Shown one piece after another: positions 35,044 through 44,347 of a stretch of DNA of 64,000 nt. The notes beneath the pieces were generated by a model that worked only from the letters and a program-made list of their open reading frames with translations, had not been told where the DNA came from and did not search any database. Made by a program: the position numbers and the translations under genes. Each line of letters begins with the position of its first letter. The first letter of the stretch is position 1. Source of the stretch: Pseudomonas sp. MAG733B (GTDB lineage Bacteria; Pseudomonadota; Gammaproteobacteria; Pseudomonadales; Pseudomonadaceae); the NCBI RefSeq assembly GCF_036884845.1, contig NZ_CP145732.1:5022001-5086000 (forward strand). Direction: 5' to 3'.

Positions 35044-36474
35044 ATGCATAACGACAAGGAAAGTCCCTACACCCTGACACTTCTCGACGACGACTTGAGC
35101 TTTCAGGTAGTACGGTTCAGCGGTCGTGAGGCCCTCAATCAACCCTATCGGTTCGACATCGAAGTGCTGGGCCTGGCGCCGGCCATGCCCCCCGAACACC
35201 TGTTGCAACAACCGGCGCTCCTTGGTTTTGGGCGAGGTGCGGGTATTCATGGCGTGCTGCACAGCGTCAATCGCGAGCATCACGGGCCGCACTGCGTCGG
35301 CTACAAACTGGTGCTGGTACCGGCGATGCAAGCGCTGGAGCAGTCTCGATCCCGGCGCATCTTTGCGCACCTCAGCGTGCCGATGATCCTGCGCCAGTTG
35401 CTGGAGGAACATCATCTGCCCGACAGCAGTTATCGCTTTGAACTGACGACCGGGCACTATCCACTGCGGCCGTTTTGCATTCAGTACGACGAGACCGACC
35501 TGGCCCTGCTGCAACGGCTGTGCGAAGAGGAAGGCATTCACTATCACTTTGAACACCATCACGACGCCCATGTGCTGGTGTTTGCCGAAGACAGCCTGAG
35601 TTTCCCGCAGGAACCGCTGTTGATGCCGTTCCACAGCGATGCGCCCGACGCCGGCAACGTACCGACGATCAGTGAATTGTTCCAGCGCCATGACGCGCCG
35701 CTCCTGTCGCCGCGACTCGACAGCAGAAACCGTGGCGCCGCAGGCCTCGACGACGGGGCGGCCAATCAGCCCATTGCCGGGGGAACGCCAACCTTGCCTC
35801 GCCCCGCCATCGAAAAGAGCCATCGCGATCAACTCGCCCGTCGTCATCTGGAACGCTTGCGTTGCCAGCAAGTGCAGATCCACGGTCAAAGCAATCACGG
35901 TGAATTACGCAGTGCCTGCATCGTGCAAGTGGCGGAACATCCGCTGTCAGGGTTTAACGATCAATGGCTGGTAACTCAAGTGCGGCATCAGGGACAACAG
36001 GGCTCGATTCTGGCGCCGGACACGCCGGACCTGCCGCCGCGCTACTGCAACCAGTTCACTGCCGTTCCCTGGTCGACGGTGTTCCGTCCGATGCTTGAAC
36101 AGCCGAGGCCGAACATTCCCGGTCATCAGCCAGCGCGAGTGTGTGGCCTCGGCGGGCAACAGGCGACGGTGGATGAGCGAGGCCGAATCGAGGTCCGTTT
36201 ATGGCCGGCATCGATCGCTGATCCCGAGACATCCGGCGGTCTTTGGCTACCGGTTGCCCTTGCTGTTTCGGACAACCGTAGCGAGCCGTGCGCACTGCCT
36301 TTGGCCGGCAGCGACGGGCTGGTCAGCTTTCTCGACGGCGACCCCGATCGGCCGGTGTTTTGCGCAAACCTGGGGCATCGCTCTGCGCCCCGTCCCGTTC
36401 GTTCCCCGGCGCCGCGCAGCGATACCCGACTGCTGCTGGACTGGCTGATCAAACCCACGAATCCGGGGGCCTGA
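35044..36474 (+). CDS. Short orphan VgrG-like protein (T6SS spike, gp27 and OB parts only)
   Basis: A 476-residue VgrG-family protein. The N-terminal gp27-like part contains YTLTLLDDDLSFQVVRFSGR and, near residue 140, FCIQYDETDLALLQRLCEEE, then GIHYHFEH. The OB-fold start of gp5 is seen near residue 350 in FRPMLEQPRPNIPGHQPA and DERGRIEVRLWP. The protein ends about 75 residues later, so the repeated beta-helix needle of a full VgrG (600 residues or more) and any effector domain are missing. ATG 35044 or ATG 35026 could be the start. No hcp, PAAR, adaptor or toxin gene is near. It may be a minimal spike, a relic, or a phage-tail-like protein. Confidence 0.78.
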   Translation: MHNDKESPYTLTLLDDDLSFQVVRFSGREALNQPYRFDIEVLGLAPAMPPEHLLQQPALLGFGRGAGIHGVLHSVNREHHGPHCVGYKLVLVPAMQALEQSRSRRIFAHLSVPMILRQLLEEHHLPDSSYRFELTTGHYPLRPFCIQYDETDLALLQRLCEEEGIHYHFEHHHDAHVLVFAEDSLSFPQEPLLMPFHSDAPDAGNVPTISELFQRHDAPLLSPRLDSRNRGAAGLDDGAANQPIAGGTPTLPRPAIEKSHRDQLARRHLERLRCQQVQIHGQSNHGELRSACIVQVAEHPLSGFNDQWLVTQVRHQGQQGSILAPDTPDLPPRYCNQFTAVPWSTVFRPMLEQPRPNIPGHQPARVCGLGGQQATVDERGRIEVRLWPASIADPETSGGLWLPVALAVSDNRSEPCALPLAGSDGLVSFLDGDPDRPVFCANLGHRSAPRPVRSPAPRSDTRLLLDWLIKPTNPGA

Positions 36475-36477
36475 CCG

Positions 36478-37869
36478 TCAACCCTTGTCGGCCTTGCCGG
36501 CAGCAGCCGCGAACTTCGCCAGACGCACGTCCAGGTGTCGTGGCCGATGTCCGTGATCCTCGGCGCGCTCCTTGCGGCGGATGGCGTTGCGCACCATCAG
36601 CGAGCCGAGGTAGCGAATCGGCTCCGGTGGGAAGAAGCCCAGCGGCCCGTTGACCAACGGCGAACGGGTCCAGGCATTGTCGAGCCCCTGGACCATCGAA
36701 GCGAGAATCTGCCCGCCCATATGACACGGCCCGACGCCACTGCCGGAGTAACCGAAACCGTAGAACACGTTGCCGCTGGCGCTCATCTGGCCGAAGAACG
36801 GTAAACCGGTGACCGAACGATCCGACGGGCCGTTCCACGTTGCTTCGACCTTGACGTCGGCAAACGCCGGGAAGAAATCCGCCAGGCTGCTCTGCAACAC
36901 GCCGGCATAAGGCGATGGTTGATCGAACACCGGCAGCATGCGTCCGCCATAGGCGAAGGTATTGCCACCCTTGCCGAGCATGATCCGGCCGTCCGGGGTG
37001 TTGTGGTAGTAGTGCACGAAAATCCGCGAATCAAGCACCGTGACGCCGCTGGTCAAACCGATCTCATTGAGCAAATCGGGCCGTGGTTCGGTGATCGCCA
37101 TGTCGCTGGAAACGATCGCCACACTGCGCTCGAACTGCGGGAATGCGCGAGCCATCCAGGCGTTCATCGCCAGCACCACACGGTCAGCGCGAATAGTACC
37201 GTTACGGGTTTCGATGCCTGCTGGTTTGCCTTCTTCCAGCCCGGTCATGGCGGTGTTTTCATGAATCTTCACCCCCAATTGCAAAGCCACCCGGCGCAAA
37301 CCGCGCACCAGTTTGCCCGGCTGCACACTGGCCGCCGCCGGAGAAAACCAGCCTTCCAAATGCTTGACCGAACCCGCCATGCGCTGCACATCGGCCACTG
37401 GCCTTTGAGTGAACGAGTTGATGCCGTTGCGCTCCAGCGCCGCGATTACCGCATCGGTCGAGCCGACCTGAGCGCGGTTGGTCGCGGTGTAGAGGGTGCC
37501 ATCGAGGCGATAGTCCGCGTCCACCGCGTACTGTTCGCAGAAGGCGCCAATGGCGTGGATGCTGCGCTCCGATTCCTTGACCAGCCGCACGGCTTCTTCG
37601 ACGCCGAACAACCGCTCAAGGGTGAAATACTTGGCCGACCACGACAGCGCGCAACCACCGTTGCGACCACTGGCCCCGGCACCGCAGATGTCCGCCTCGA
37701 TCAGCAATACATCCAGCTCGGGGTTCTGCTCCTTGAGCATGATCGCAGTCCACAACCCGGTGTAACCGCCGCCGACGATACACACGTCGGCGCGGGCGTC
37801 GCCTTCCAGTGGCGGACAGGTTTCGGATGTATCAGCCTTCAAGGCCTGGTCCAGCCAAAAGGGTCTCAT
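36478..37869 (-). CDS. FAD-dependent amine oxidoreductase (DAO/PuuB-like)
   Basis: A 463-residue flavoprotein with the N-terminal FAD motif ADVCIVGGGYTGLWTAIMLK, followed by ADICGAGASGRNGGCALSWS in which the Ser/Gly-rich segment contacts FAD. C-terminal SDRSVTGLPFFGQM and FYGFGYSGSGVGPCHMGG complete the DAO fold. Gamma-glutamylputrescine oxidases are similar. It lies with an OPA-type MFS transporter and two LysR genes beside phnW and phnX. Published work describes FAD oxidoreductases in such clusters that convert 2-aminoethylphosphonate or its N-methyl form to phosphonoacetaldehyde, so that is a reasonable but unproven role. Confidence 0.85.
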   Translation of the reverse strand: MRPFWLDQALKADTSETCPPLEGDARADVCIVGGGYTGLWTAIMLKEQNPELDVLLIEADICGAGASGRNGGCALSWSAKYFTLERLFGVEEAVRLVKESERSIHAIGAFCEQYAVDADYRLDGTLYTATNRAQVGSTDAVIAALERNGINSFTQRPVADVQRMAGSVKHLEGWFSPAAASVQPGKLVRGLRRVALQLGVKIHENTAMTGLEEGKPAGIETRNGTIRADRVVLAMNAWMARAFPQFERSVAIVSSDMAITEPRPDLLNEIGLTSGVTVLDSRIFVHYYHNTPDGRIMLGKGGNTFAYGGRMLPVFDQPSPYAGVLQSSLADFFPAFADVKVEATWNGPSDRSVTGLPFFGQMSASGNVFYGFGYSGSGVGPCHMGGQILASMVQGLDNAWTRSPLVNGPLGFFPPEPIRYLGSLMVRNAIRRKERAEDHGHRPRHLDVRLAKFAAAAGKADKG

Positions 37870-37939
37870 GGGGTCAATCTCCGGTCAGTGGTCCACACGC
37901 CAGCCTGCCGCAGGTGCAGCAGGCGACGAGGGACGGGAT

Positions 37940-39265
37940 TCAGGTACGCAGGGTTTTGATGGTCATCGCTTGATTGGGCACGTAGGCGAAGTGAGTACCC
38001 AGGCCACCGGGGCGGCTGTTCCAGTGCGGGATCAGCACCAGCGCGGAGAACATCGCGCAACCGGCAAAGACGATGAACACGGTGACGGTGTCGAAGTAAC
38101 CCGGTAGCAGCCCGCCGAGAATCGCCCCGACCGAGCCGCAGCCATTGACGAAACCGGCTGCCGTGGCGCCGGCCTTGGCGGTGCCGAAATCGATGGCCGC
38201 CGCGCCGCTGATCATCGAGTCCGGTCCGTAGAGCGTCAGGCCCATGACGAACAACAGCGCCACCACCAACGCCACGCTGCCGGTGTGCAGGGCGCCCATG
38301 AAAAACGCCAGGGAAACGGTGAGCGCCAGCAGGCTGATCACACAGGCCGGCATGCGCCGGGCGCCGAACAGTTTGTCCGAAGCCAGGCCAATCATGATCG
38401 GCCCGAGCAACCCGGCCAGTTCAAACGCAGTGGGAATGATCGCCGCGCCGACCTTGCCCACCGAGGGCATCTGTTCGAAAACGATCACCGGCCCCCACAG
38501 GAGAATCGCGTAGCGCGCCGGTTTGAGCATGAAGTACGCCAAACCCAGCACCAGCACGGTGCGGTTGCGCAGGATTTCCTTCAGCGGCTCCCACATGCTG
38601 ATTTTGCTTTGCGCCTCGGCTTCTTCAGCGGTCAGCACAGGTTCCGGCTCCACCGCCGGCAAGCCGACGTCTTCCGGTTTGTTGCGTTGGAAAATAAAAA
38701 ACAGCACGGCGACCAGCCCAACTACCGCCGCACTGGAAATGAACGCCGCATGCCAGCTACCAATGAGCGTATACGCCCACCAACCGGCAAACGGCGAGGC
38801 CACCAGACCACCAAAGGCGTAGCAGGAACTCCACAACCCCAGGACTCGCCCACGTTGCTCGGAGGGAAAGAAACTGCCGAGGTTCTTGCACAGCCCCGAC
38901 CAACCGGTGGACTGCGCCAAGCCTTGAATCAACATGCAGGTGGCGAAGATCGGCAACGTGGCGTAAGTGCCCATCACCAGCGCGGCGGCCGCCGAAATCA
39001 GCAAGCCGCCGAGTACCACCACGCGAGGCCCGAAGCGGTCGGCGAGGATGCCCCAGGTGAATTGGCCGATGGCGTAAGCGGTCAGGTAAATGGCGTCGAG
39101 GTTGGCCATGGCCATTTTGTCGAGCATGAACGTCGGGTCTTCGCCGATGCCGAGTTTGGCAACGGAAAACGCTTTGCGGGTGAAGTAGAAAGCGGCGTAG
39201 GCGAGCCAGGTGATCGCGAAGATCTGCACGCGCCAACGCTTGATGGTGCCGATGTGCTTGTTCAT
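37940..39265 (-). CDS. MFS transporter, organophosphate/phosphonate antiporter (OPA, GlpT/UhpT-like) type
   Basis: A 441-residue membrane protein with about 12 hydrophobic helices. N-terminal family markers are AITWLAYAAFYFTRKAFSVA (the RK pair that binds phosphate groups in GlpT/UhpT) and GQFTWGILADRFGPRVVVLG. ATG 39265 was chosen over the longer frame because MNKHIGTIKRWRVQIF leads directly into helix 1. It lies upstream of the FAD oxidoreductase on the same strand, 70 bases away. An organophosphate antiporter next to phnW and phnX is consistent with import of 2-aminoethylphosphonate or a relative. Substrate not proven. Confidence 0.85.
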   Translation of the reverse strand: MNKHIGTIKRWRVQIFAITWLAYAAFYFTRKAFSVAKLGIGEDPTFMLDKMAMANLDAIYLTAYAIGQFTWGILADRFGPRVVVLGGLLISAAAALVMGTYATLPIFATCMLIQGLAQSTGWSGLCKNLGSFFPSEQRGRVLGLWSSCYAFGGLVASPFAGWWAYTLIGSWHAAFISSAAVVGLVAVLFFIFQRNKPEDVGLPAVEPEPVLTAEEAEAQSKISMWEPLKEILRNRTVLVLGLAYFMLKPARYAILLWGPVIVFEQMPSVGKVGAAIIPTAFELAGLLGPIMIGLASDKLFGARRMPACVISLLALTVSLAFFMGALHTGSVALVVALLFVMGLTLYGPDSMISGAAAIDFGTAKAGATAAGFVNGCGSVGAILGGLLPGYFDTVTVFIVFAGCAMFSALVLIPHWNSRPGGLGTHFAYVPNQAMTIKTLRT

Positions 39266-39534
39266 TGTGGTTCTGACCTCAGGGTGTGAGTGTGCCGGCA
39301 GAATTGGAAGAAAACGCCTTTGTTTTTTATTGTTGAGCACTGCGAAATCACCTTGTCCCTGTGGGTGATTCCGGTCAGATGAGTCCTGTAGTTGCACGCA
39401 CAGGCTCATGGCACCCGCTGCTGTTCGACTGACCAGTCACCGGGGCTGAGGTGGATAAAAACAATTACTGATTAATAAGTGAAATCGATTTATCGTATTT
39501 CACAAATAAGCTCAGCTTGTTACTGGAGTTTCCC

Positions 39535-40407
39535 ATGTCGGTTTCCCACGCCCAGCTCAAAGCCTTCCATGCCGTGGCCGTGTACGGAAGCTTCACCAAA
39601 GCCGCCGAGCGACTATTTCTCACGCAACCGGCGATTTCCGACCAAGTGCGCAAGCTCGAAGAGCGCTACGGCGTTTTGCTGTTTCACCGCAACAAACGCT
39701 CGGTGCGATTGACCGATCTGGGAGAGCGATTGCTGAGTGTCACGCAGAAACTGTTCGTGATCGAAGCCGAGGCCCAGGAGCTGTTGCAGGACTCCCAGGC
39801 GCTGCAAACCGGCAGCCTGATTCTGGCGGTGGATGCGCCGGTGCACGTGCTGCCGCAGATCGCCCGGTTCTGCGAGCGCTACCCCGGCATCAGCGTCAAG
39901 ATCGAAACCGGCAACACCGATGAATCGCTGTTCCGGCTCTTCAACTACCAGGCTGATCTGGCGTTGCTGGGCCGTGACGTCAGCGATGAACGCCTGCTCT
40001 CCCTGCCGCTGCGCAACGACCCGATGGTGGCGTTCGTGTCACGCAATCACCCATGGGCCGACCGCGAATCCATCACCCTCGCCGACCTCGACGACACACC
40101 GCTGGTGCTGCGGGAAATCGGCTCGGTGACTCGCCAGACCCTGGAAGAAGAAATGGCCGGCGCCGGGTTTCGCATCCGTCCGGCGATTCAGGTTGAAGGC
40201 CGTGAAGCGGCGCGTGAGGCGGTGGTGGTGGGGATTGGTGTGGGTGTTGTCTCGGCGGCCGAGTTTGGTGCGGATTCGCGGGTTTGTGCGTTGCCGATTA
40301 CCGATTGCAAACGCAGGCTGACGGAAACGCTGGTGTGCTTGCGCGAGCAGAGTTCGCGGCGGATCGTGGCGACATTTCTGGAGATGGTTCGCGAGAGTCT
40401 TGTTTAA
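39535..40407 (+). CDS. LysR-family regulator (next to MFS/FAD oxidoreductase)
   Basis: A 290-residue LysR regulator. The helix-turn-helix is at residues 18-45 (GSFTKAAERLFLTQPAISDQ). The effector domain begins near residue 90 (GSLILAVDAPVHVLPQIARF) and includes GREAAREAVVVGIGVGVVSA. ATG 39535 has GGAG seven bases upstream. It is divergent from the MFS/FAD oxidoreductase pair, which it probably controls. Its effector domain resembles that of the second LysR at 40529 (shared LREIGSVTRQTLEEE and LREPSSITRRTFDDA pattern), suggesting related ligands, perhaps phosphonates. Confidence 0.88.
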   Translation: MSVSHAQLKAFHAVAVYGSFTKAAERLFLTQPAISDQVRKLEERYGVLLFHRNKRSVRLTDLGERLLSVTQKLFVIEAEAQELLQDSQALQTGSLILAVDAPVHVLPQIARFCERYPGISVKIETGNTDESLFRLFNYQADLALLGRDVSDERLLSLPLRNDPMVAFVSRNHPWADRESITLADLDDTPLVLREIGSVTRQTLEEEMAGAGFRIRPAIQVEGREAAREAVVVGIGVGVVSAAEFGADSRVCALPITDCKRRLTETLVCLREQSSRRIVATFLEMVRESLV

Positions 40408-40421
40408 GCAGGTCTGGTCCT

Positions 40422-40514
40422 ATCGCTAGCAGGCTAGCTCCCACAGGGGATTTGCGTTGACCACAGATTTTGCAGACAACACAGGACCACTGTGGGAGCT
40501 AGCCTGCTAGCGAT
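40422..40514. repeat. REP-type inverted repeat (GCTAGCAGGCTAGCTCCCACA family)
   Basis: Arms ATCGCTAGCAGGCTAGCTCC and its reverse complement GGAGCTAGCCTGCTAGCGAT flank about 50 bases between two convergent LysR genes. A single arm of the same family lies at 23699. Confidence 0.85.
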
Positions 40515-40528
40515 GCAGGCAACTCGGT

Positions 40529-41392
40529 CTACCCGCCCGGTGCCAACCCGAAAAACGCCTGAATCAAGCGCAAATCCCGCCGCCGCTCCATGCACCCCAT
40601 CATGTGCCGGTTCACCAACCCCTCGCCAATGATCGGCACCGCCGCCACTCGCGGATCATGGCTGACCTCAACTGACGACACCACGCCCACGCCCAACTCG
40701 GCGGCAACGGCCTCGGTCACCGCTTCACGACTGTCCAACTCCAGCAACACCCGTGGATTGACCTTGGCCTGGGCACACGCGTCATCGAACGTACGCCGGG
40801 TAATCGAACTCGGTTCACGCAACACCATGATCACCTGATCCAGTTCCTTGAGCGGAATGCCTTTGGTCCGTTGCGCCCAAGGATGCCCATCAGGCACCAA
40901 CGCACAAATGCGTGATTCGCTCAGGGCTTGCAGATGCAGACCCTTGCGCGGCTCGACTTCGGTCAGCACCGCCACGTCGGCATGCTCGGACAACAATGCC
41001 GCCAACGTTTCCTGGGCATTGCCCAAGCGCAAATTCACGGTGATTCCCGGATAGCGTGCGCGCAGGCTCGCCAGCATCGGCATGACCATGTGCGGCCCGT
41101 CCGCCGCCACTTCCAGGCGCCCGGTCAGCAACTGTCGGTTGGCCTCCAGCATCACCTGCGCCTCTTCGGCCAGGCCGAACATCGCCCGGGTGATCGCCGC
41201 CAGTTTGGTGCCCTCCTCCGTCAACTCCACCCGTCGCGCGGTGCGGCGCAACAAGGTGATCTGGTAGTGCTCCTCCAGTGCCTTGATGTGCCCGGTGACC
41301 GCCGGTTGGCTGATGAACAACCGCGCGGCCGCCCTGGTAAAGCTGCCCTCGCGGGCCACGGCATCAAAAGCGCGGAGCTGAAACAGATTCAT
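40529..41392 (-). CDS. LysR-family regulator of the phnWX operon
   Basis: A 287-residue LysR regulator with helix-turn-helix GSFTRAAARLFISQPAVTGH and effector-domain blocks GRLEVAADGPHMVMPMLASL and DSREAVTEAVAAELGVGVVS. ATG 41392 has a GAGGG site. It is divergent from phnW with a 109-base gap, the classic layout for a LysR activator of 2-aminoethylphosphonate genes. It probably senses AEP or a breakdown product; that is inferred from position. Confidence 0.88.
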   Translation of the reverse strand: MNLFQLRAFDAVAREGSFTRAAARLFISQPAVTGHIKALEEHYQITLLRRTARRVELTEEGTKLAAITRAMFGLAEEAQVMLEANRQLLTGRLEVAADGPHMVMPMLASLRARYPGITVNLRLGNAQETLAALLSEHADVAVLTEVEPRKGLHLQALSESRICALVPDGHPWAQRTKGIPLKELDQVIMVLREPSSITRRTFDDACAQAKVNPRVLLELDSREAVTEAVAAELGVGVVSSVEVSHDPRVAAVPIIGEGLVNRHMMGCMERRRDLRLIQAFFGLAPGG

Positions 41393-41501
41393 GGATAACC
41401 CTCACTGATGGCTGGCATAACAACAAACAATTTGATTGATAACTCGGCAAATTGCAATTTAGGCCCCGTAGCTTCATCCCATCGATTGCGAGGACACGAG
41501 A

Positions 41502-42611
41502 ATGAGTACTGCCGCACCCATCCTGCTCACCCCCGGCCCGTTGACCACTTCGGCCCGCACCCGCCAGGCGATGATGGTCGACTGGGGTTCATGGGATGAC
41601 CGCTTCAACCAACTGACCGCCAGCCTCTGCGAACAATTGCTGGCGATCCTCAACGGCGCCGCCACTCACCACTGCGTGCCGTTGCAAGGCAGCGGCACCT
41701 TCGCTGTCGAGGCGGCAATCGGCACACTGGTGCCTCGCGATGGCAAGGTGTTGGTGCTGATCAACGGCGCCTACGGCAAACGCCTGGCGAAGATTTGCGA
41801 AGTGCTCGGCCGCTCGTTCAGCACTTTCGAAACCGCCGAAGACGAACCGACCACCGCCGCCGACGTCGATCGTCTGCTGCGCGCTGATGCCGGCATCACT
41901 CACGTTGCGCTGATCCACTGCGAAACCAGCACCGGCATCCTCAACCCGCTGCCGGAAATTGCCCAAGTCATTGCGCAACGCGGCAAACGCCTGATCATCG
42001 ACGCCATGAGTTCGTTCGGCGCCCTGCCGGTGGACGCACAACAGATTCCATTCGACGCACTGATCGCCGCTTCCGGCAAATGCCTGGAAGGCGTACCGGG
42101 CATGGGCTTCGTCTTTGCCCGTAAAGAATCCCTGGCCAGTGCCGCCGGCAACTCGCATTCGCTGGCGATGGACCTTTACGACCAGTACAGCTACATGGCC
42201 AAGACCGGCCAATGGCGCTTCACCCCGCCGACCCACGTGGTCGCGGCGCTGCATGAAGCCCTGCTGCAATACAACGAAGAAGGTGGCTTGCCGGCGCGGC
42301 ACGAACGCTACGCCGCCAACTGCCAGGCATTGATGGAAGAGATGGGCAAACTGGGCCTGCGCAGCTTCCTGCCTGCCGCGATCCAGGCGCCAATCATCGC
42401 CACCTTCCACGCCCCGAAAGACCCGCGCTACCAGTTCAAGGAGTTCTACGAACGGGTCAAGGCCAAGGGTTACATCCTCTACCCCGGCAAACTGACCCAG
42501 GTCGAAACCTTCCGCGTGGGTTGCATCGGTCACGTCCAGCCGGCGGAGATGCGCGAAGCCGTGGCGGCCATCGCTGAAGTGTTGCGCGAGATGGAAGTGC
42601 TCGAAATCTGA
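41502..42611 (+). CDS. phnW: 2-aminoethylphosphonate:pyruvate transaminase (PhnW)
   Basis: A 369-residue class V PLP aminotransferase converting 2-aminoethylphosphonate and pyruvate to phosphonoacetaldehyde and alanine. It shows [20 protein letters not shown] at the N-terminus, the phosphate-binding [14 protein letters not shown] near residue 65, the PLP Asp in [15 protein letters not shown] near residue 167, and the Schiff-base Lys in [18 protein letters not shown] near residue 192. GAGGA precedes the ATG. phnX follows after a REP pair, so the two act in sequence in the AEP pathway. Confidence 0.95.
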   Translation: MSTAAPILLTPGPLTTSARTRQAMMVDWGSWDDRFNQLTASLCEQLLAILNGAATHHCVPLQGSGTFAVEAAIGTLVPRDGKVLVLINGAYGKRLAKICEVLGRSFSTFETAEDEPTTAADVDRLLRADAGITHVALIHCETSTGILNPLPEIAQVIAQRGKRLIIDAMSSFGALPVDAQQIPFDALIAASGKCLEGVPGMGFVFARKESLASAAGNSHSLAMDLYDQYSYMAKTGQWRFTPPTHVVAALHEALLQYNEEGGLPARHERYAANCQALMEEMGKLGLRSFLPAAIQAPIIATFHAPKDPRYQFKEFYERVKAKGYILYPGKLTQVETFRVGCIGHVQPAEMREAVAAIAEVLREMEVLEI

Positions 42612-42628
42612 ACCACACCACCTTCCCC

Positions 42629-42718
42629 TGTGGGAGCGGGCTTGCTCGCGAAAGCGGCGTATCAGTCGACATCATTGCTGAATGTCAGACCGTATTCGCG
42701 AGCAAGCCCGCTCCCACA
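42629..42718. repeat. REP-type inverted repeat between phnW and phnX
   Basis: Arms TGTGGGAGCGGGCTTGCTCG and CGAGCAAGCCCGCTCCCACA flank about 45 bases; same family as 426-513. Its position inside a two-gene operon could affect relative mRNA stability. Confidence 0.85.
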
Positions 42719-42763
42719 AAAAAGCAACCCATTATTAGCCAGTTGCCACAGGACTTGATCACC

Positions 42764-43591
42764 ATGAACTACACCAACCCAACCAAACTGCAAGCCGCCA
42801 TCCTCGACTGGGCCGGCACCGTCGTCGACTTCGGCTCCTTCGCGCCGACGCAGATTTTTGTCGAAGCCTTCGCCGAGTTCGACGTCCAGGTTTCCATCGA
42901 AGAAGCGCGTGGCCCGATGGGCATGGGCAAGTGGGACCACATCCGCACGCTGTGCGACCAACCGGAAGTTGCCGAGCGTTATCGCAAAGTGTTCGGCCGC
43001 ACGCCGACCGACGATGACGTCACCGCCATCTACCAACGCTTCATGCCGTTGCAGATCGAGAAAATCGCCGAACACTCGGCGCTGATTCCGGGCGCCCTGG
43101 ACACCATCGCCAACCTGCGCCAGCAAGGGATCAAGATCGGCTCCTGCTCGGGCTACCCGAAACAGGTCATGGACAAAGTCGTCGAACTGGCCGCCACCAA
43201 TGGCTACATCGCCGACCACGTGGTCGCCACCGACGAAGTCCCCAATGGTCGCCCTTGGCCAGCCCAGGCATTGGCCAACGTGATCGCCTTGGGCATCGAC
43301 GATGTCGCGGCTTGCGTGAAAATCGACGACACCGTGCCGGGCATTCTCGAAGGCCGTCGTGCCGGCATGTGGACCGTGGCGCTGATCTGCTCGGGTAACG
43401 CACTGGGGCTGGACTATGAAGGTTATCGCGCACTGGCCAGCGACACCCTGGACAGCGAACGCAAACGCATTCATGCAATGTTCGAAGGTTCGCGTCCGCA
43501 TTACATGATCGACACCATTACCGACCTGCCGGAAGTGATTGCCGATATCAACAAACGTTTGGCCAACGGCGAAATGCCGCAAAACCAGTAA
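42764..43591 (+). CDS. phnX: Phosphonoacetaldehyde hydrolase, phosphonatase (PhnX)
   Basis: A 275-residue HAD-superfamily enzyme cleaving the C-P bond of phosphonoacetaldehyde to acetaldehyde and phosphate. The nucleophile Asp lies in [18 protein letters not shown] (residues 12-29). The Schiff-base Lys lies in [13 protein letters not shown] near residue 58. The HAD motif III region is [17 protein letters not shown] near residue 185. ATG 42764, not the longer frame, gives the usual family length. It lets the cell use 2-aminoethylphosphonate as a source of C, N and P. Confidence 0.95.
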   Translation: MNYTNPTKLQAAILDWAGTVVDFGSFAPTQIFVEAFAEFDVQVSIEEARGPMGMGKWDHIRTLCDQPEVAERYRKVFGRTPTDDDVTAIYQRFMPLQIEKIAEHSALIPGALDTIANLRQQGIKIGSCSGYPKQVMDKVVELAATNGYIADHVVATDEVPNGRPWPAQALANVIALGIDDVAACVKIDDTVPGILEGRRAGMWTVALICSGNALGLDYEGYRALASDTLDSERKRIHAMFEGSRPHYMIDTITDLPEVIADINKRLANGEMPQNQ

Positions 43592-43593
43592 GT

Positions 43594-43632
43594 AAAAAGC
43601 CGTAGTACTCAAGTGAGCACTACGGCTTTTTT
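43594..43632. terminator. Bidirectional Rho-independent terminator after phnX
   Basis: AAAAAGCCGTAGTACTC pairs with GAGCACTACGGCTTTTTT (one mismatch) around a short loop. A-rich and T-rich flanks allow use from both strands, serving phnX and the convergent acidic protein gene. Confidence 0.85.
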
Positions 43633-43658
43633 ATGTCTTCGATTTACAGCAACATCAA

Positions 43659-44027
43659 TTATCGCTCGTCGCTACCGAGAGGAATGTAGGTCTCGGCATC
43701 ATCCTCATCTTCAATAATCAACGTTTGAACTTCATCCGTTGGATTCGTGGTGTCCGCCACTTCCTCCTGCTCAACAGATTCGGCATTTTCGACGACCTTT
43801 GTTTCAGCATCGTCCGGTACCTCGCCGTTGGGCTCGACCAGCCCTACCTGCTGCCCCGTTGCATCGATGACAACCCCATCCGGGTAAAACGTCAAACCAT
43901 CAAACTCGAGCGCGCCATCGGCATATTGAATGGCGCCGTTGTTAAACTCTTTTGTTCCGTCGGACCACATTCTTCCCCAGGTGTATTCACTCACTTCACC
44001 ACGGACTCCGTTCACATTGTCATTCAT
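43659..44027 (-). CDS. Small acidic protein of unknown function
   Basis: A 122-residue, strongly acidic protein. Residues 10-60 form short repeating units built on aromatic-Asp-Gly turns (MWSDGTKEF, IQYADGALEF, LTFYPDGVVI), suggesting a small beta structure. The C-terminal half is Glu/Asp-rich and probably disordered. ATG 44027 was chosen because AAAGGA lies seven bases upstream; the first ATG at 44033 would overlap that site. I recognise no family. The upstream 44028-44347 is AT-richer and contains no other gene that I can support. Confidence 0.6.
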   Translation of the reverse strand: MNDNVNGVRGEVSEYTWGRMWSDGTKEFNNGAIQYADGALEFDGLTFYPDGVVIDATGQQVGLVEPNGEVPDDAETKVVENAESVEQEEVADTTNPTDEVQTLIIEDEDDAETYIPLGSDER

Positions 44028-44347
44028 GCTCATTCCTTTGATCGCAAATTAATAAATACAGAAACATGGCAAACCCTTTAAATCAGCCGCCAAGCCAGAT
44101 GCATATTAATCAACTACCTTCGTCACTCAAGCCTGAAACTGAAAATACGGCACAAACAGAATCGCCCTACACCTGATCAACCTCTTTCAAACAGCCTGCG
44201 GTTATTTTATTTACGTGAAACTTTCTTCATGTTCGCATGCGACAGAAAAGCCTGCGTGCGCCAGGCAATCCCATACAAACAGGATTACAGTTAAAGCACG
44301 CCGTCACACAAGAACGGTGGTTGGATCCGTCCCGTGAGGAACACCGT

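Noticed and set aside
35026..36474. Type VI secretion cluster
   Set aside because: Only a short VgrG-like gene is present; no hcp, tss, PAAR, adaptor or effector gene is nearby.
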